The notes under the pieces are model-generated. The model had not been told where the DNA came from. It was given only the letters and a program-made list of their open reading frames with translations, and searched no databases. A stretch of 64,000 bases of DNA. It comes from Brachybacterium muris. GTDB lineage: Bacteria; Actinomycetota; Actinomycetes; Actinomycetales; Dermabacteraceae. Location of the stretch: positions 2,852,001-2,916,000 of the forward strand of contig NZ_JAFBCB010000001.1 of NCBI RefSeq assembly GCF_016907455.1, given 5' to 3'. This document shows, piece after piece, positions 27,646 through 38,347 of the stretch. A program made the position numbers and the translations under genes. The first letter of the stretch is position 1; every line of letters starts with the position of its first letter.

Positions 27646-27692
27646 CGTCAGCTTTCAGTCGAGGCAGGCCTCGCTGAATGGCGTGATGCGGC

Positions 27693-28721
<1,029 letters not shown>

Positions 28722-28890
28722 GGGGTATTTCTCCTTCAGGAAGAGACTGCTGGGACGACCTCGGGCGCAATGATGCGACACGGGATCGCTCGTCCTTGTT
28801 CATTGTTCCACAGTGGCCCCGGGCCGCCCCCGGGGAGGGTCCCGGAGGCTCCGGGAGTGGCCTGCGTCTCAGTGACGGCGCGTCCCGGGA

Positions 28891-29094
28891 TCAGATCGGC
28901 GCGCCTGCGTCACTGGGGACGAGCTCCATCAGCGCCTGATCGGGTGCCTTCGCGCCAGGCGGCGGTGGGAGATACTCAGCAGGCCTCGTCGCACCAGGTT
29001 CCCCCGCCGACCCGAGCCCCTGCAGGCGCTCGACCCCGCGCCGGACAGCGTTGGCGTGCTGTCTCAGTGCCTCCGTATCGGCTCCGCAGAACAT
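28891..29094 (-). CDS. Small ORF with WXG100-like N-terminus (doubtful)
   Basis: 67 residues beginning MFCGADTEALRQHANAVRRG, which resembles the first helix of ESX/WXG100 proteins. The rest (PPPPGAKAPDQALMELVPSD) is short and Pro-rich, and the second helix is missing, so if related it is a fragment. GAGGGGAC lies just before the ATG, a good ribosome binding site. Its ATG overlaps the ATG of the opposite-strand ORF at 29093, so at most one of the two starts is probably right. Confidence 0.35.
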   Translation of the reverse strand: MFCGADTEALRQHANAVRRGVERLQGLGSAGEPGATRPAEYLPPPPGAKAPDQALMELVPSDAGAPI

Positions 29095-29386
29095 GTCCCC
29101 TCGTCCCCTCCGCGATCCAGCGATCCTCGACACCGCGCGGGCCGCACTGGCGCTCGTCGGCATCACCGGGTACGGCACGGGCCGGTACGAACCGGGCATC
29201 GATCCGCACACGCAGGACCCTCTGACCGTCGAGGAGGCCCCCGTGGTGGCACGTCACGAACGCGGCGTGGACCTCGACCAGCTCGTGCAGGATGCCGACG
29301 CAGCCTGCGCCGACCTCCCGGCGACGCCCTCCGAACCCCTTGAGCACGACAAGGGTTCAGGCTCCCGCCGCGACCGCTCCCGCTGA
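29093..29386 (+). CDS. Hypothetical protein (97 residues, doubtful)
   Basis: Reads MSPRPLRDPAILDTARAALA and has strongly GC-biased third codon positions like real genes here. No Shine-Dalgarno is visible and no family is recognised. The remaining 29387-29507 holds nothing I can identify. Confidence 0.4.
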   Translation: MSPRPLRDPAILDTARAALALVGITGYGTGRYEPGIDPHTQDPLTVEEAPVVARHERGVDLDQLVQDADAACADLPATPSEPLEHDKGSGSRRDRSR

Positions 29387-29507
29387 TCCCCGCAGGATCC
29401 CGACACAGGCGCGATCCGTAACGTGACCAGCCCCGCGGATCGCCCCCTCACGGCCCCACGCCACAGCGCGCACTCAGGGCGCACGCGCAACGCCGTACGG
29501 GCCGACG

Positions 29508-29846
29508 TCAGTCGAGCGCGGCGAAGTCCCGCTCCTCCTCGGCGCCCTCCGCGTTGTCCTGCACCACGAATCGGATCGGGTCGACTTTCGACCACACCGC
29601 GAACAGCGCAGCGAACACGATCATCGCGATACCGGCCCACAGGTTCGCATTCACACCACCGGTCTTGGCTGCTTCCTCGGGACTGAACCCGAATAGGCCC
29701 GTGAGCAGCACGATCAGCCCGAACAGCCCGATCAGCGCCCCGATGAACGTACGGATGTCGAAGGCTCCCGCCAACTCGACATGCTTGCCGCTGCCGCCAC
29801 CTTCGGAACCGGGTGCGTGCGAATCCTTGCTCTGCTTCTCAGTCAT
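29508..29846 (-). CDS. Two-TM protein encoded behind the sodium:solute symporter
   Basis: 112 residues from ATG 29846 (MTEKQSKDSHAPGSEGGGSG). GGAG lies 6 nt upstream, which decides it over GTG 29858. Two hydrophobic segments (IRTFIGALIGLFGLIVLLTG; LWAGIAMIVFAALFAVW) and an acidic tail. Its position 19 bp after the symporter gene suggests a small accessory subunit of that transporter, though that is inference. Its promoter was presumably lost with the IS insertion upstream. Confidence 0.7.
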   Translation of the reverse strand: MTEKQSKDSHAPGSEGGGSGKHVELAGAFDIRTFIGALIGLFGLIVLLTGLFGFSPEEAAKTGGVNANLWAGIAMIVFAALFAVWSKVDPIRFVVQDNAEGAEEERDFAALD

Positions 29847-29865
29847 CGTCAGCTCCACTCAACGA

Positions 29866-30400
29866 TCAGGCGAACACAATATTCAGGCCGATGACCAGGG
29901 CCAGCGCAATACCAGCCATCGGCACGGGGCGCCGCCAGAACGGCAGTTCGGCCTCTTCAGCATCGACCAGATCGGTCTTCGGAGTCTCGGAGTACACCAG
30001 GCCCTTCAGCTCATGCGCAGGCTTGGGCTTGGTCACCATGGTCACGATCACCGAGACAAGGATGTCGACCACGAACGCCGTGGCTGCCGACACGAACGCG
30101 AGACCCTGGCCCGGCAGGTCGAACAGTCCGAAGAACGTCGACGCCGACCACAGCGCGATCGCGGACAGCGCGCCCGCCACCAGACCGGTCCACCCGGCCG
30201 TCGGCGTCATCCGACGCCAGAACATGCCCAGGATGAAGGTGGCGAACAGCGGAGCGTTGAAGAACCCGAACAGGGTCTGCAGGTAGTCCATCAGGTTCGA
30301 GAAGGCGGAGGCGATCAGGGCGGTGAAGATCGCGATCACGGACGCAGCGACCGTCGCCACACGGCCCACCTTCAGGTAGTGGGCATCCTCGGCGCCTTGC
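29866..30400 (-). pseudogene. Sodium:solute symporter (SSS family), 3' fragment cut by IS21
   Basis: Only about the C-terminal 177 residues remain (GAEDAHYLKVGRVATVAASV ... GIALALVIGLNIVFA). They include the SSS-type TM pattern and the typical FFNAPLFATFILGMFWRRMT segment. The frame runs directly into the left end of the outermost IS at 30401. The N-terminal part does not appear on the far side of the IS nest, so it has been deleted or moved. Confidence 0.85.
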
Positions 30401-30513
30401 TGAGTATTCGTAGTCGTGGGAGCCACCGAATCTTGCTCTTGGGGACCGCCGATCGTGCCGACGGGGGCCAGTAGCCGCCGCGGTGGGGACCACTGGCTCC
30501 CGCCGGCATCGGG

Positions 30514-31260
30514 TCACTGGGGCAGTGCGGTGTGTTCTCGCATGTTCCTGTCGCCGGTGTCGATCCAGATTGTGTTGTGCACGATGCGGTCCATGATCGC
30601 ATCGGCGTGGACTGCTCCACCGAGCCGGGCGTGCCAGTCCTTCTTCGGGTACTGGGTGCAGAACACGGTCGAGCCGGTGTCATAGCGGCGCTCGAGCAGT
30701 TCCAGCAGCATCGAACGCATTCCCTCGTCAGGATGGTCCAGCAGCCACTCGTCGATCACCAGCAGCGAGAACGTGGAGTACTTCCGCAGGAACTTCGTCT
30801 GGCCCTGCGGCTTGTCCTTTGCCAGGGCCCAGGCCTCTTCGAGGTCGGGCATTCGGATGTAGTGGGCTCGGAGCCGGTGCTGGCAGGCCTGCTTCGCCAG
30901 CGCGCAGCCGAGGTAGGACTTCCCTGAGCCGGTGAAGCCCTGGAAGACCACGTTCTGTTGCCGCTGGATGAAGGAGCAGGTTGCCAGTTGCGCGATCACG
31001 TTCCGGTTCAGTCCCCGTTCCTCGACCAGATCCAGCCGCCGCAGGTCCGCTCCGGGATAACGCAGCCCCGCCCGGCGGATCAGACCCTCGACCTTTCCAT
31101 GATTGAAGATGGAATGCGCCTCGTCCACGATCAGCTGGAGCCGTTCCTGGAACGACATCCCCAGCACGTGAGCCTCATCCTGGGCATCGATCGCGTCCAG
31201 CAGCGCGGTCGCGCCCATCTCGCGCAGCTTCCGCTTCGTGTCGTTATCGATCACGCTCAC
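30514..31260 (-). CDS. istB: IstB (copy A, intact)
   Basis: Protein identical to the copy 1 IstB: 248 residues from GTG, Walker A GFTGSGKSYLGCALA. Overlaps the 3' part of the split istA by 4 nt. Confidence 0.93.
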   Translation of the reverse strand: MSVIDNDTKRKLREMGATALLDAIDAQDEAHVLGMSFQERLQLIVDEAHSIFNHGKVEGLIRRAGLRYPGADLRRLDLVEERGLNRNVIAQLATCSFIQRQQNVVFQGFTGSGKSYLGCALAKQACQHRLRAHYIRMPDLEEAWALAKDKPQGQTKFLRKYSTFSLLVIDEWLLDHPDEGMRSMLLELLERRYDTGSTVFCTQYPKKDWHARLGGAVHADAIMDRIVHNTIWIDTGDRNMREHTALPQ

Positions 31261-32791
31261 CGGACACCTCCGGCGTAGTAGTCGGCGCCACGGACGTATC
31301 CGCCGTCTTCCGCGGGTTCCTCGCGGGGTGGACGCAGGGCGGCGACCTTGTCCTGCCCGGTGGCCAAGATCGGGTGCAGATGCGCATAGCGCGGTGAACG
31401 GACCCGTCCCGTCAGCGCGAGTGCGCAGGCCGCCTCGACCCGATCTACGGAGAAGCGGCGAGAGAGCCGTAGCACCGCCAACGCGGGATCCAGGCCCTGT
31501 TCCACGATCGGCACGGACTCGAAGATCCGCTGGATCACGATCACCGTGGCCGGCCCGACCCGATCTGCCCACGCCCGCACCCTCTGCGCGTCCCAGGCCT
31601 GGAAACGCTCGCCCGCAGGTAGGTCCGCGTCGTTGGTGCGGTACTCATTGCTCGCGGTCTCCGGGAGCAGCAGGTGACTGGTCAGTCGCTGGCTGCCCTG
31701 ATAGATCTCCAGCGTCCGGGCCGTGATGCGCAGATCGACCTTCGCGCCGATGTGCGCGAACGGCGCGGAGTAGAAGTTCCGCGCGAACGTGACGTGCCCG
31801 TTCCTGCCCACTCGTCGTCCGTAGTGCCATGTCGAGATCTCGTAGGGCACCGCCGGCAGCGGCGTCAGCAGCGGCCGCTCCTCCGCGTCGAACACGCTGG
31901 CGCGGGATCCGGGCCGCTTCTGGAACGGCTCCGCGTTATAGGCCTCCATCCGCTGCCCGATGGCGGCTGCAAGTTCGGGCAGGGACGTGAATCGCTGATC
32001 CCGCAGCCCGGCGATGACCCAGGTCGCGACGTGCGCGACGGTGTTCTCCACGCTCGCCTTGTCTTTCGGTTTCCGCACCCTCCCCGGGAGCACCGCCGCC
32101 GAGTAATGCGCTGCCATCTCGCGATACGCATCGTTCAGGACGATCTCGCCCTCGCGGGGGTGCTTCACCACACCGGTCTTGAGGTTGTCCGGAACGATCC
32201 TCGGGACCGTCCCGCCCAGCGCCTCGAACATCGCTACGTGCGCTCGCAGCCAGGACTCCTGGCGCATATCCAGCGCCGGGAAGCAGAACGCGTAACGAGA
32301 AAAAGGCAGGCAGGCAACGAACAAGAACACCTTCGAGACCTCGCCGGTGACCGGATCGGCCAGCTCCATCGTGGGGCCGGACCAGTTGAGTATTCGTAGT
32401 CGTGGGAGCCACCGAATCTTGCTCTTGGGGACCGCCGATCGTGCCGACGGGGGCCAGTAGCCGCCGCGGTGGGGACCACTGGCTCCCGCCGGCATCGGGT
32501 CACTGGGGCAGTGCGGTGTGTTCTCGCATGTTCCTGTCGCCGGTGTCGATCCAGATTGTGTTGTGCACGATGCGGTCCATGATCGCATCGGCGTGGACTG
32601 CTCCACCGAGCCGGGCGTGCCAGTCCTTCTTCGGGTACTGGGTGCAGAACACGGTCGAGCCGGTGTCATAGCGGCGCTTGAGTATTCGTAGTCGTGGGAG
32701 CCACCGAATCTTGCTCTTGGGGACCGCCGATCGTGCCGACGGGGGCCAGTAGCCGCCGCGGTGGGGACCACTGGCTCCCGCCGGCATCGGG

Positions 32792-33538
32792 TCACTGGGG
32801 CAGTGCGGTGTGTTCTCGCATGTTCCTGTCGCCGGTGTCGATCCAGATTGTGTTGTGCACGATGCGGTCCATGATCGCATCGGCGTGGACTGCTCCACCG
32901 AGCCGGGCGTGCCAGTCCTTCTTCGGGTACTGGGTGCAGAACACGGTCGAGCCGGTGTCATAGCGGCGCTCGAGCAGTTCCAGCAGCATCGAACGCATTC
33001 CCTCGTCAGGATGGTCCAGCAGCCACTCGTCGATCACCAGCAGCGAGAACGTGGAGTACTTCCGCAGGAACTTCGTCTGGCCCTGCGGCTTGTCCTTTGC
33101 CAGGGCCCAGGCCTCTTCGAGGTCGGGCATTCGGATGTAGTGGGCTCGGAGCCGGTGCTGGCAGGCCTGCTTCGCCAGCGCGCAGCCGAGGTAGGACTTC
33201 CCTGAGCCGGTGAAGCCCTGGAAGACCACGTTCTGTTGCCGCTGGATGAAGGAGCAGGTTGCCAGTTGCGCGATCACGTTCCGGTTCAGTCCCCGTTCCT
33301 CGACCAGATCCAGCCGCCGCAGGTCCGCTCCGGGATAACGCAGCCCCGCCCGGCGGATCAGACCCTCGACCTTTCCATGATTGAAGATGGAATGCGCCTC
33401 GTCCACGATCAGCTGGAGCCGTTCCTGGAACGACATCCCCAGCACGTGAGCCTCATCCTGGGCATCGATCGCGTCCAGCAGCGCGGTCGCGCCCATCTCG
33501 CGCAGCTTCCGCTTCGTGTCGTTATCGATCACGCTCAC
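32792..33538 (-). CDS. istB: IstB (copy C, intact)
   Basis: Same 248-residue product as copy 1. GTG start inside the istA stop. Confidence 0.94.
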   Translation of the reverse strand: MSVIDNDTKRKLREMGATALLDAIDAQDEAHVLGMSFQERLQLIVDEAHSIFNHGKVEGLIRRAGLRYPGADLRRLDLVEERGLNRNVIAQLATCSFIQRQQNVVFQGFTGSGKSYLGCALAKQACQHRLRAHYIRMPDLEEAWALAKDKPQGQTKFLRKYSTFSLLVIDEWLLDHPDEGMRSMLLELLERRYDTGSTVFCTQYPKKDWHARLGGAVHADAIMDRIVHNTIWIDTGDRNMREHTALPQ

Positions 33539-35097
33539 CGGACACCTCCGGCGTAGTAGTCGGCGCCACGGACGTATCCGCCGTCTTCCGCGGGTTCCTC
33601 GCGGGGTGGACGCAGGGCGGCGACCTTGTCCTGCCCGGTGGCCAAGATCGGGTGCAGATGCGCATAGCGCGGTGAACGGACCCGTCCCGTCAGCGCGAGT
33701 GCGCAGGCCGCCTCGACCCGATCTACGGAGAAGCGGCGAGAGAGCCGTAGCACCGCCAACGCGGGATCCAGGCCCTGTTCCACGATCGGCACGGACTCGA
33801 AGATCCGCTGGATCACGATCACCGTGGCCGGCCCGACCCGATCTGCCCACGCCCGCACCCTCTGCGCGTCCCAGGCCTGGAAACGCTCGCCCGCAGGTAG
33901 GTCCGCGTCGTTGGTGCGGTACTCATTGCTCGCGGTCTCCGGGAGCAGCAGGTGACTGGTCAGTCGCTGGCTGCCCTGATAGATCTCCAGCGTCCGGGCC
34001 GTGATGCGCAGATCGACCTTCGCGCCGATGTGCGCGAACGGCGCGGAGTAGAAGTTCCGCGCGAACGTGACGTGCCCGTTCCTGCCCACTCGTCGTCCGT
34101 AGTGCCATGTCGAGATCTCGTAGGGCACCGCCGGCAGCGGCGTCAGCAGCGGCCGCTCCTCCGCGTCGAACACGCTGGCGCGGGATCCGGGCCGCTTCTG
34201 GAACGGCTCCGCGTTATAGGCCTCCATCCGCTGCCCGATGGCGGCTGCAAGTTCGGGCAGGGACGTGAATCGCTGATCCCGCAGCCCGGCGATGACCCAG
34301 GTCGCGACGTGCGCGACGGTGTTCTCCACGCTCGCCTTGTCTTTCGGTTTCCGCACCCTCCCCGGGAGCACCGCCGCCGAGTAATGCGCTGCCATCTCGC
34401 GATACGCATCGTTCAGGACGATCTCGCCCTCGCGGGGGTGCTTCACCACACCGGTCTTGAGGTTGTCCGGAACGATCCTCGGGACCGTCCCGCCCAGCGC
34501 CTCGAACATCGCTACGTGCGCTCGCAGCCAGGACTCCTGGCGCATATCCAGCGCCGGGAAGCAGAACGCGTAACGAGAAAAAGGCAGGCAGGCAACGAAC
34601 AAGAACACCTTCGAGACCTCGCCGGTGACCGGATCGGCCAGCTCCATCGTGGGGCCGGACCAGTCGACCTCCACGCTCTGGCCGGCCTTGTGACCGACTC
34701 TCGAAGCGGCACCGGTGACCATGACGTGGTGCTGGTAGGTGCGGCAAAACCGGTCATACCCCATCGCCGGATCCCCAGCCGCCGTGGTCGCGTCGAAGTA
34801 CTCGCCGTGCAACAGCTTCAGCGTCACGCCGACCCTGGCCATCTCTCGATGGACCTGTTCCCAGTCCGGCTGTGCGAACACGCTCTCGTGCTCGCCCCGG
34901 CCCGGGAACAACCGGGCATACACCTGCTCATCGGCGACGTCCGCGATATCGCCCCACCCGATCCCTGCAGCGTCAGCGGCCTCGAACACCGCCCTCACGG
35001 ACTTGCGGGACATGCCCTGCGAGGACGAAATCGCTCGCCCCGACAGACCTTCTGCGCGCAGCTGGAGCACCAGCTTCGCCCTGATCTTCCGTACCAT
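33535..35097 (-). CDS. istA: IstA transposase (copy C, intact)
   Basis: Same 520-residue product as copy 1, all three catalytic acidic residues present. The ribosome-binding-site hairpin is at 35106-35146. Confidence 0.94.
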   Translation of the reverse strand: MVRKIRAKLVLQLRAEGLSGRAISSSQGMSRKSVRAVFEAADAAGIGWGDIADVADEQVYARLFPGRGEHESVFAQPDWEQVHREMARVGVTLKLLHGEYFDATTAAGDPAMGYDRFCRTYQHHVMVTGAASRVGHKAGQSVEVDWSGPTMELADPVTGEVSKVFLFVACLPFSRYAFCFPALDMRQESWLRAHVAMFEALGGTVPRIVPDNLKTGVVKHPREGEIVLNDAYREMAAHYSAAVLPGRVRKPKDKASVENTVAHVATWVIAGLRDQRFTSLPELAAAIGQRMEAYNAEPFQKRPGSRASVFDAEERPLLTPLPAVPYEISTWHYGRRVGRNGHVTFARNFYSAPFAHIGAKVDLRITARTLEIYQGSQRLTSHLLLPETASNEYRTNDADLPAGERFQAWDAQRVRAWADRVGPATVIVIQRIFESVPIVEQGLDPALAVLRLSRRFSVDRVEAACALALTGRVRSPRYAHLHPILATGQDKVAALRPPREEPAEDGGYVRGADYYAGGVR

Positions 35098-35828
35098 TCC
35101 AGATTGCTCCTTCCGCCGCGTGCCCTATACACACGGCGGAAGGAGCGTAGACAGAGCGGCCCCAACGACACCACTGGTGGTCCCGAACGACGCCACCGCT
35201 ACGGCAGCGACGTGGCACCCGAACCCTCGATCAGCGGACCCCAGCGAGGCGAATATTCAGCGCTCGAGCAGTTCCAGCAGCATCGAACGCATTCCCTCGT
35301 CAGGATGGTCCAGCAGCCACTCGTCGATCACCAGCAGCGAGAACGTGGAGTACTTCCGCAGGAACTTCGTCTGGCCCTGCGGCTTGTCCTTTGCCAGGGC
35401 CCAGGCCTCTTCGAGGTCGGGCATTCGGATGTAGTGGGCTCGGAGCCGGTGCTGGCAGGCCTGCTTCGCCAGCGCGCAGCCGAGGTAGGACTTCCCTGAG
35501 CCGGTGAAGCCCTGGAAGACCACGTTCTGTTGCCGCTGGATGAAGGAGCAGGTTGCCAGTTGCGCGATCACGTTCCGGTTCAGTCCCCGTTCCTCGACCA
35601 GATCCAGCCGCCGCAGGTCCGCTCCGGGATAACGCAGCCCCGCCCGGCGGATCAGACCCTCGACCTTTCCATGATTGAAGATGGAATGCGCCTCGTCCAC
35701 GATCAGCTGGAGCCGTTCCTGGAACGACATCCCCAGCACGTGAGCCTCATCCTGGGCATCGATCGCGTCCAGCAGCGCGGTCGCGCCCATCTCGCGCAGC
35801 TTCCGCTTCGTGTCGTTATCGATCACGC

Positions 35829-37391
35829 TCACCGGACACCTCCGGCGTAGTAGTCGGCGCCACGGACGTATCCGCCGTCTTCCGCGGGTTCCTCGCGGGG
35901 TGGACGCAGGGCGGCGACCTTGTCCTGCCCGGTGGCCAAGATCGGGTGCAGATGCGCATAGCGCGGTGAACGGACCCGTCCCGTCAGCGCGAGTGCGCAG
36001 GCCGCCTCGACCCGATCTACGGAGAAGCGGCGAGAGAGCCGTAGCACCGCCAACGCGGGATCCAGGCCCTGTTCCACGATCGGCACGGACTCGAAGATCC
36101 GCTGGATCACGATCACCGTGGCCGGCCCGACCCGATCTGCCCACGCCCGCACCCTCTGCGCGTCCCAGGCCTGGAAACGCTCGCCCGCAGGTAGGTCCGC
36201 GTCGTTGGTGCGGTACTCATTGCTCGCGGTCTCCGGGAGCAGCAGGTGACTGGTCAGTCGCTGGCTGCCCTGATAGATCTCCAGCGTCCGGGCCGTGATG
36301 CGCAGATCGACCTTCGCGCCGATGTGCGCGAACGGCGCGGAGTAGAAGTTCCGCGCGAACGTGACGTGCCCGTTCCTGCCCACTCGTCGTCCGTAGTGCC
36401 ATGTCGAGATCTCGTAGGGCACCGCCGGCAGCGGCGTCAGCAGCGGCCGCTCCTCCGCGTCGAACACGCTGGCGCGGGATCCGGGCCGCTTCTGGAACGG
36501 CTCCGCGTTATAGGCCTCCATCCGCTGCCCGATGGCGGCTGCAAGTTCGGGCAGGGACGTGAATCGCTGATCCCGCAGCCCGGCGATGACCCAGGTCGCG
36601 ACGTGCGCGACGGTGTTCTCCACGCTCGCCTTGTCTTTCGGTTTCCGCACCCTCCCCGGGAGCACCGCCGCCGAGTAATGCGCTGCCATCTCGCGATACG
36701 CATCGTTCAGGACGATCTCGCCCTCGCGGGGGTGCTTCACCACACCGGTCTTGAGGTTGTCCGGAACGATCCTCGGGACCGTCCCGCCCAGCGCCTCGAA
36801 CATCGCTACGTGCGCTCGCAGCCAGGACTCCTGGCGCATATCCAGCGCCGGGAAGCAGAACGCGTAACGAGAAAAAGGCAGGCAGGCAACGAACAAGAAC
36901 ACCTTCGAGACCTCGCCGGTGACCGGATCGGCCAGCTCCATCGTGGGGCCGGACCAGTCGACCTCCACGCTCTGGCCGGCCTTGTGACCGACTCTCGAAG
37001 CGGCACCGGTGACCATGACGTGGTGCTGGTAGGTGCGGCAAAACCGGTCATACCCCATCGCCGGATCCCCAGCCGCCGTGGTCGCGTCGAAGTACTCGCC
37101 GTGCAACAGCTTCAGCGTCACGCCGACCCTGGCCATCTCTCGATGGACCTGTTCCCAGTCCGGCTGTGCGAACACGCTCTCGTGCTCGCCCCGGCCCGGG
37201 AACAACCGGGCATACACCTGCTCATCGGCGACGTCCGCGATATCGCCCCACCCGATCCCTGCAGCGTCAGCGGCCTCGAACACCGCCCTCACGGACTTGC
37301 GGGACATGCCCTGCGAGGACGAAATCGCTCGCCCCGACAGACCTTCTGCGCGCAGCTGGAGCACCAGCTTCGCCCTGATCTTCCGTACCAT
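35829..37391 (-). CDS. istA: IstA transposase (copy B, intact)
   Basis: Same 520-residue product as copy 1. Its partner istB is split by copy C, but IstB could be supplied in trans by copies 1, A and C. Hairpin at 37400-37440. Confidence 0.94.
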   Translation of the reverse strand: MVRKIRAKLVLQLRAEGLSGRAISSSQGMSRKSVRAVFEAADAAGIGWGDIADVADEQVYARLFPGRGEHESVFAQPDWEQVHREMARVGVTLKLLHGEYFDATTAAGDPAMGYDRFCRTYQHHVMVTGAASRVGHKAGQSVEVDWSGPTMELADPVTGEVSKVFLFVACLPFSRYAFCFPALDMRQESWLRAHVAMFEALGGTVPRIVPDNLKTGVVKHPREGEIVLNDAYREMAAHYSAAVLPGRVRKPKDKASVENTVAHVATWVIAGLRDQRFTSLPELAAAIGQRMEAYNAEPFQKRPGSRASVFDAEERPLLTPLPAVPYEISTWHYGRRVGRNGHVTFARNFYSAPFAHIGAKVDLRITARTLEIYQGSQRLTSHLLLPETASNEYRTNDADLPAGERFQAWDAQRVRAWADRVGPATVIVIQRIFESVPIVEQGLDPALAVLRLSRRFSVDRVEAACALALTGRVRSPRYAHLHPILATGQDKVAALRPPREEPAEDGGYVRGADYYAGGVR

Positions 37392-38154
37392 TCCAGATTG
37401 CTCCTTCCGCCGCGTGCCCTATACACACGGCGGAAGGAGCGTAGACAGAGCGGCCCCAACGACACCACTGGTGGTCCCGAACGACGCCACCGCTACGGCA
37501 GCGACGTGGCACCCGAACCCTCGATCAGCGGACCCCAGCGAGGCGAATATTCAACCAGTCGACCTCCACGCTCTGGCCGGCCTTGTGACCGACTCTCGAA
37601 GCGGCACCGGTGACCATGACGTGGTGCTGGTAGGTGCGGCAAAACCGGTCATACCCCATCGCCGGATCCCCAGCCGCCGTGGTCGCGTCGAAGTACTCGC
37701 CGTGCAACAGCTTCAGCGTCACGCCGACCCTGGCCATCTCTCGATGGACCTGTTCCCAGTCCGGCTGTGCGAACACGCTCTCGTGCTCGCCCCGGCCCGG
37801 GAACAACCGGGCATACACCTGCTCATCGGCGACGTCCGCGATATCGCCCCACCCGATCCCTGCAGCGTCAGCGGCCTCGAACACCGCCCTCACGGACTTG
37901 CGGGACATGCCCTGCGAGGACGAAATCGCTCGCCCCGACAGACCTTCTGCGCGCAGCTGGAGCACCAGCTTCGCCCTGATCTTCCGTACCATTCCAGATT
38001 GCTCCTTCCGCCGCGTGCCCTATACACACGGCGGAAGGAGCGTAGACAGAGCGGCCCCAACGACACCACTGGTGGTCCCGAACGACGCCACCGCTACGGC
38101 AGCGACGTGGCACCCGAACCCTCGATCAGCGGACCCCAGCGAGGCGAATATTCA

Positions 38155-38200
38155 CTGTCGGGCCCTCGCCGCGTTCCTCGGCGATGTGCAGCACCGGCAT
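38155..38200 (-). pseudogene. 5' stub of an unknown gene cut by IS copy A
   Basis: ATG 38200 starts MPVLHIAEERGEGPT and runs into the IS right end. GATGAGG lies 11-17 nt upstream. It would be the last gene of the stress operon. Too short to name. Confidence 0.4.
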
Positions 38201-38209
38201 GCGGCGAAA

Positions 38210-38347
38210 CTACCTCATCCGACGCAACGTCGAGCGGATCTCGCCCGCTACGCCCGCATGGGCCACCGGTGGATCCGCGGGTTCTCCCACGGCTGCCGGG
38301 TTCGGGGCGGCGTGCGGCGTCAGGTGTCCCTGGATGTCGGAGCTCAT
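38210..38347 (-). CDS. 45-residue ORF at the end of the stress operon (doubtful)
   Basis: ATG 38347 overlaps the stop of the FAD oxidoreductase gene (ATGA), the same coupling used throughout this operon. Product begins MSSDIQGHLTPHAAPNPAAV and ends TLRRMR. No family is recognised. It may be a remnant; the frame stays open after the TAG and leads into the next stub. Confidence 0.4.
   Translation of the reverse strand: MSSDIQGHLTPHAAPNPAAVGEPADPPVAHAGVAGEIRSTLRRMR

Larger units (their letters stand above)
32679..35259 (-). mobile_element. IS21-family element, copy C (innermost, intact)
   Basis: A complete 2581-bp copy with both genes intact, inserted in istB of copy B with a 5-bp duplication (GCGCT). 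Ends TGAGTATTCG and ATATTCA as in copy 1. Same orientation as copies A and B. Confidence 0.96.
32500..35832 (-). pseudogene. istB: istB (copy B), split by copy C
   Basis: The C-terminal part is 32500-32678 and the N-terminal part 35260-35832. The break lies in the ELLERRYDTG segment, with GCGCT duplicated at both sides (32674-32678 and 35260-35264). Confidence 0.93.
32387..37553 (-). mobile_element. IS21-family element, copy B (middle level)
   Basis: Inserted in istA of copy A with the 6-bp target duplication ACCAGT. Interrupted by copy C; without it and its 5-bp duplication the length is 2581 bp. istA is intact (35829-37391), istB is split. Same orientation as its host. Confidence 0.96.
31257..37992 (-). 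pseudogene. istA: istA (copy A), split by copy B
   Basis: The C-terminal part is 31257-32386 and the N-terminal part 37554-37992. The break falls in the codons for the first catalytic motif (VEVDWSG), with ACCAGT duplicated at 32381-32386 and 37554-37559. Not functional as it stands. Confidence 0.93.
30401..38154 (-). mobile_element. IS21-family element, copy A (outermost of a three-level nest)
   Basis: Left end TGAGTATTCG at 30401, right end TTCA at 38154. Removing copy B (with copy C inside) and one 6-bp duplication leaves exactly 2581 bp. istB is intact; istA is split by copy B. The outer flanks (CCTTGC on the left, CTGTCG on the right) share no target duplication, unlike the other three copies. 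Confidence 0.95.

Noticed and set aside
31257-32795. 512-residue frame joining IS-end sequence to IstA
   Set aside because: It arises only because copy B's left end reads openly into the split istA of copy A. Its first 130 residues are non-coding IS end and antisense istB.
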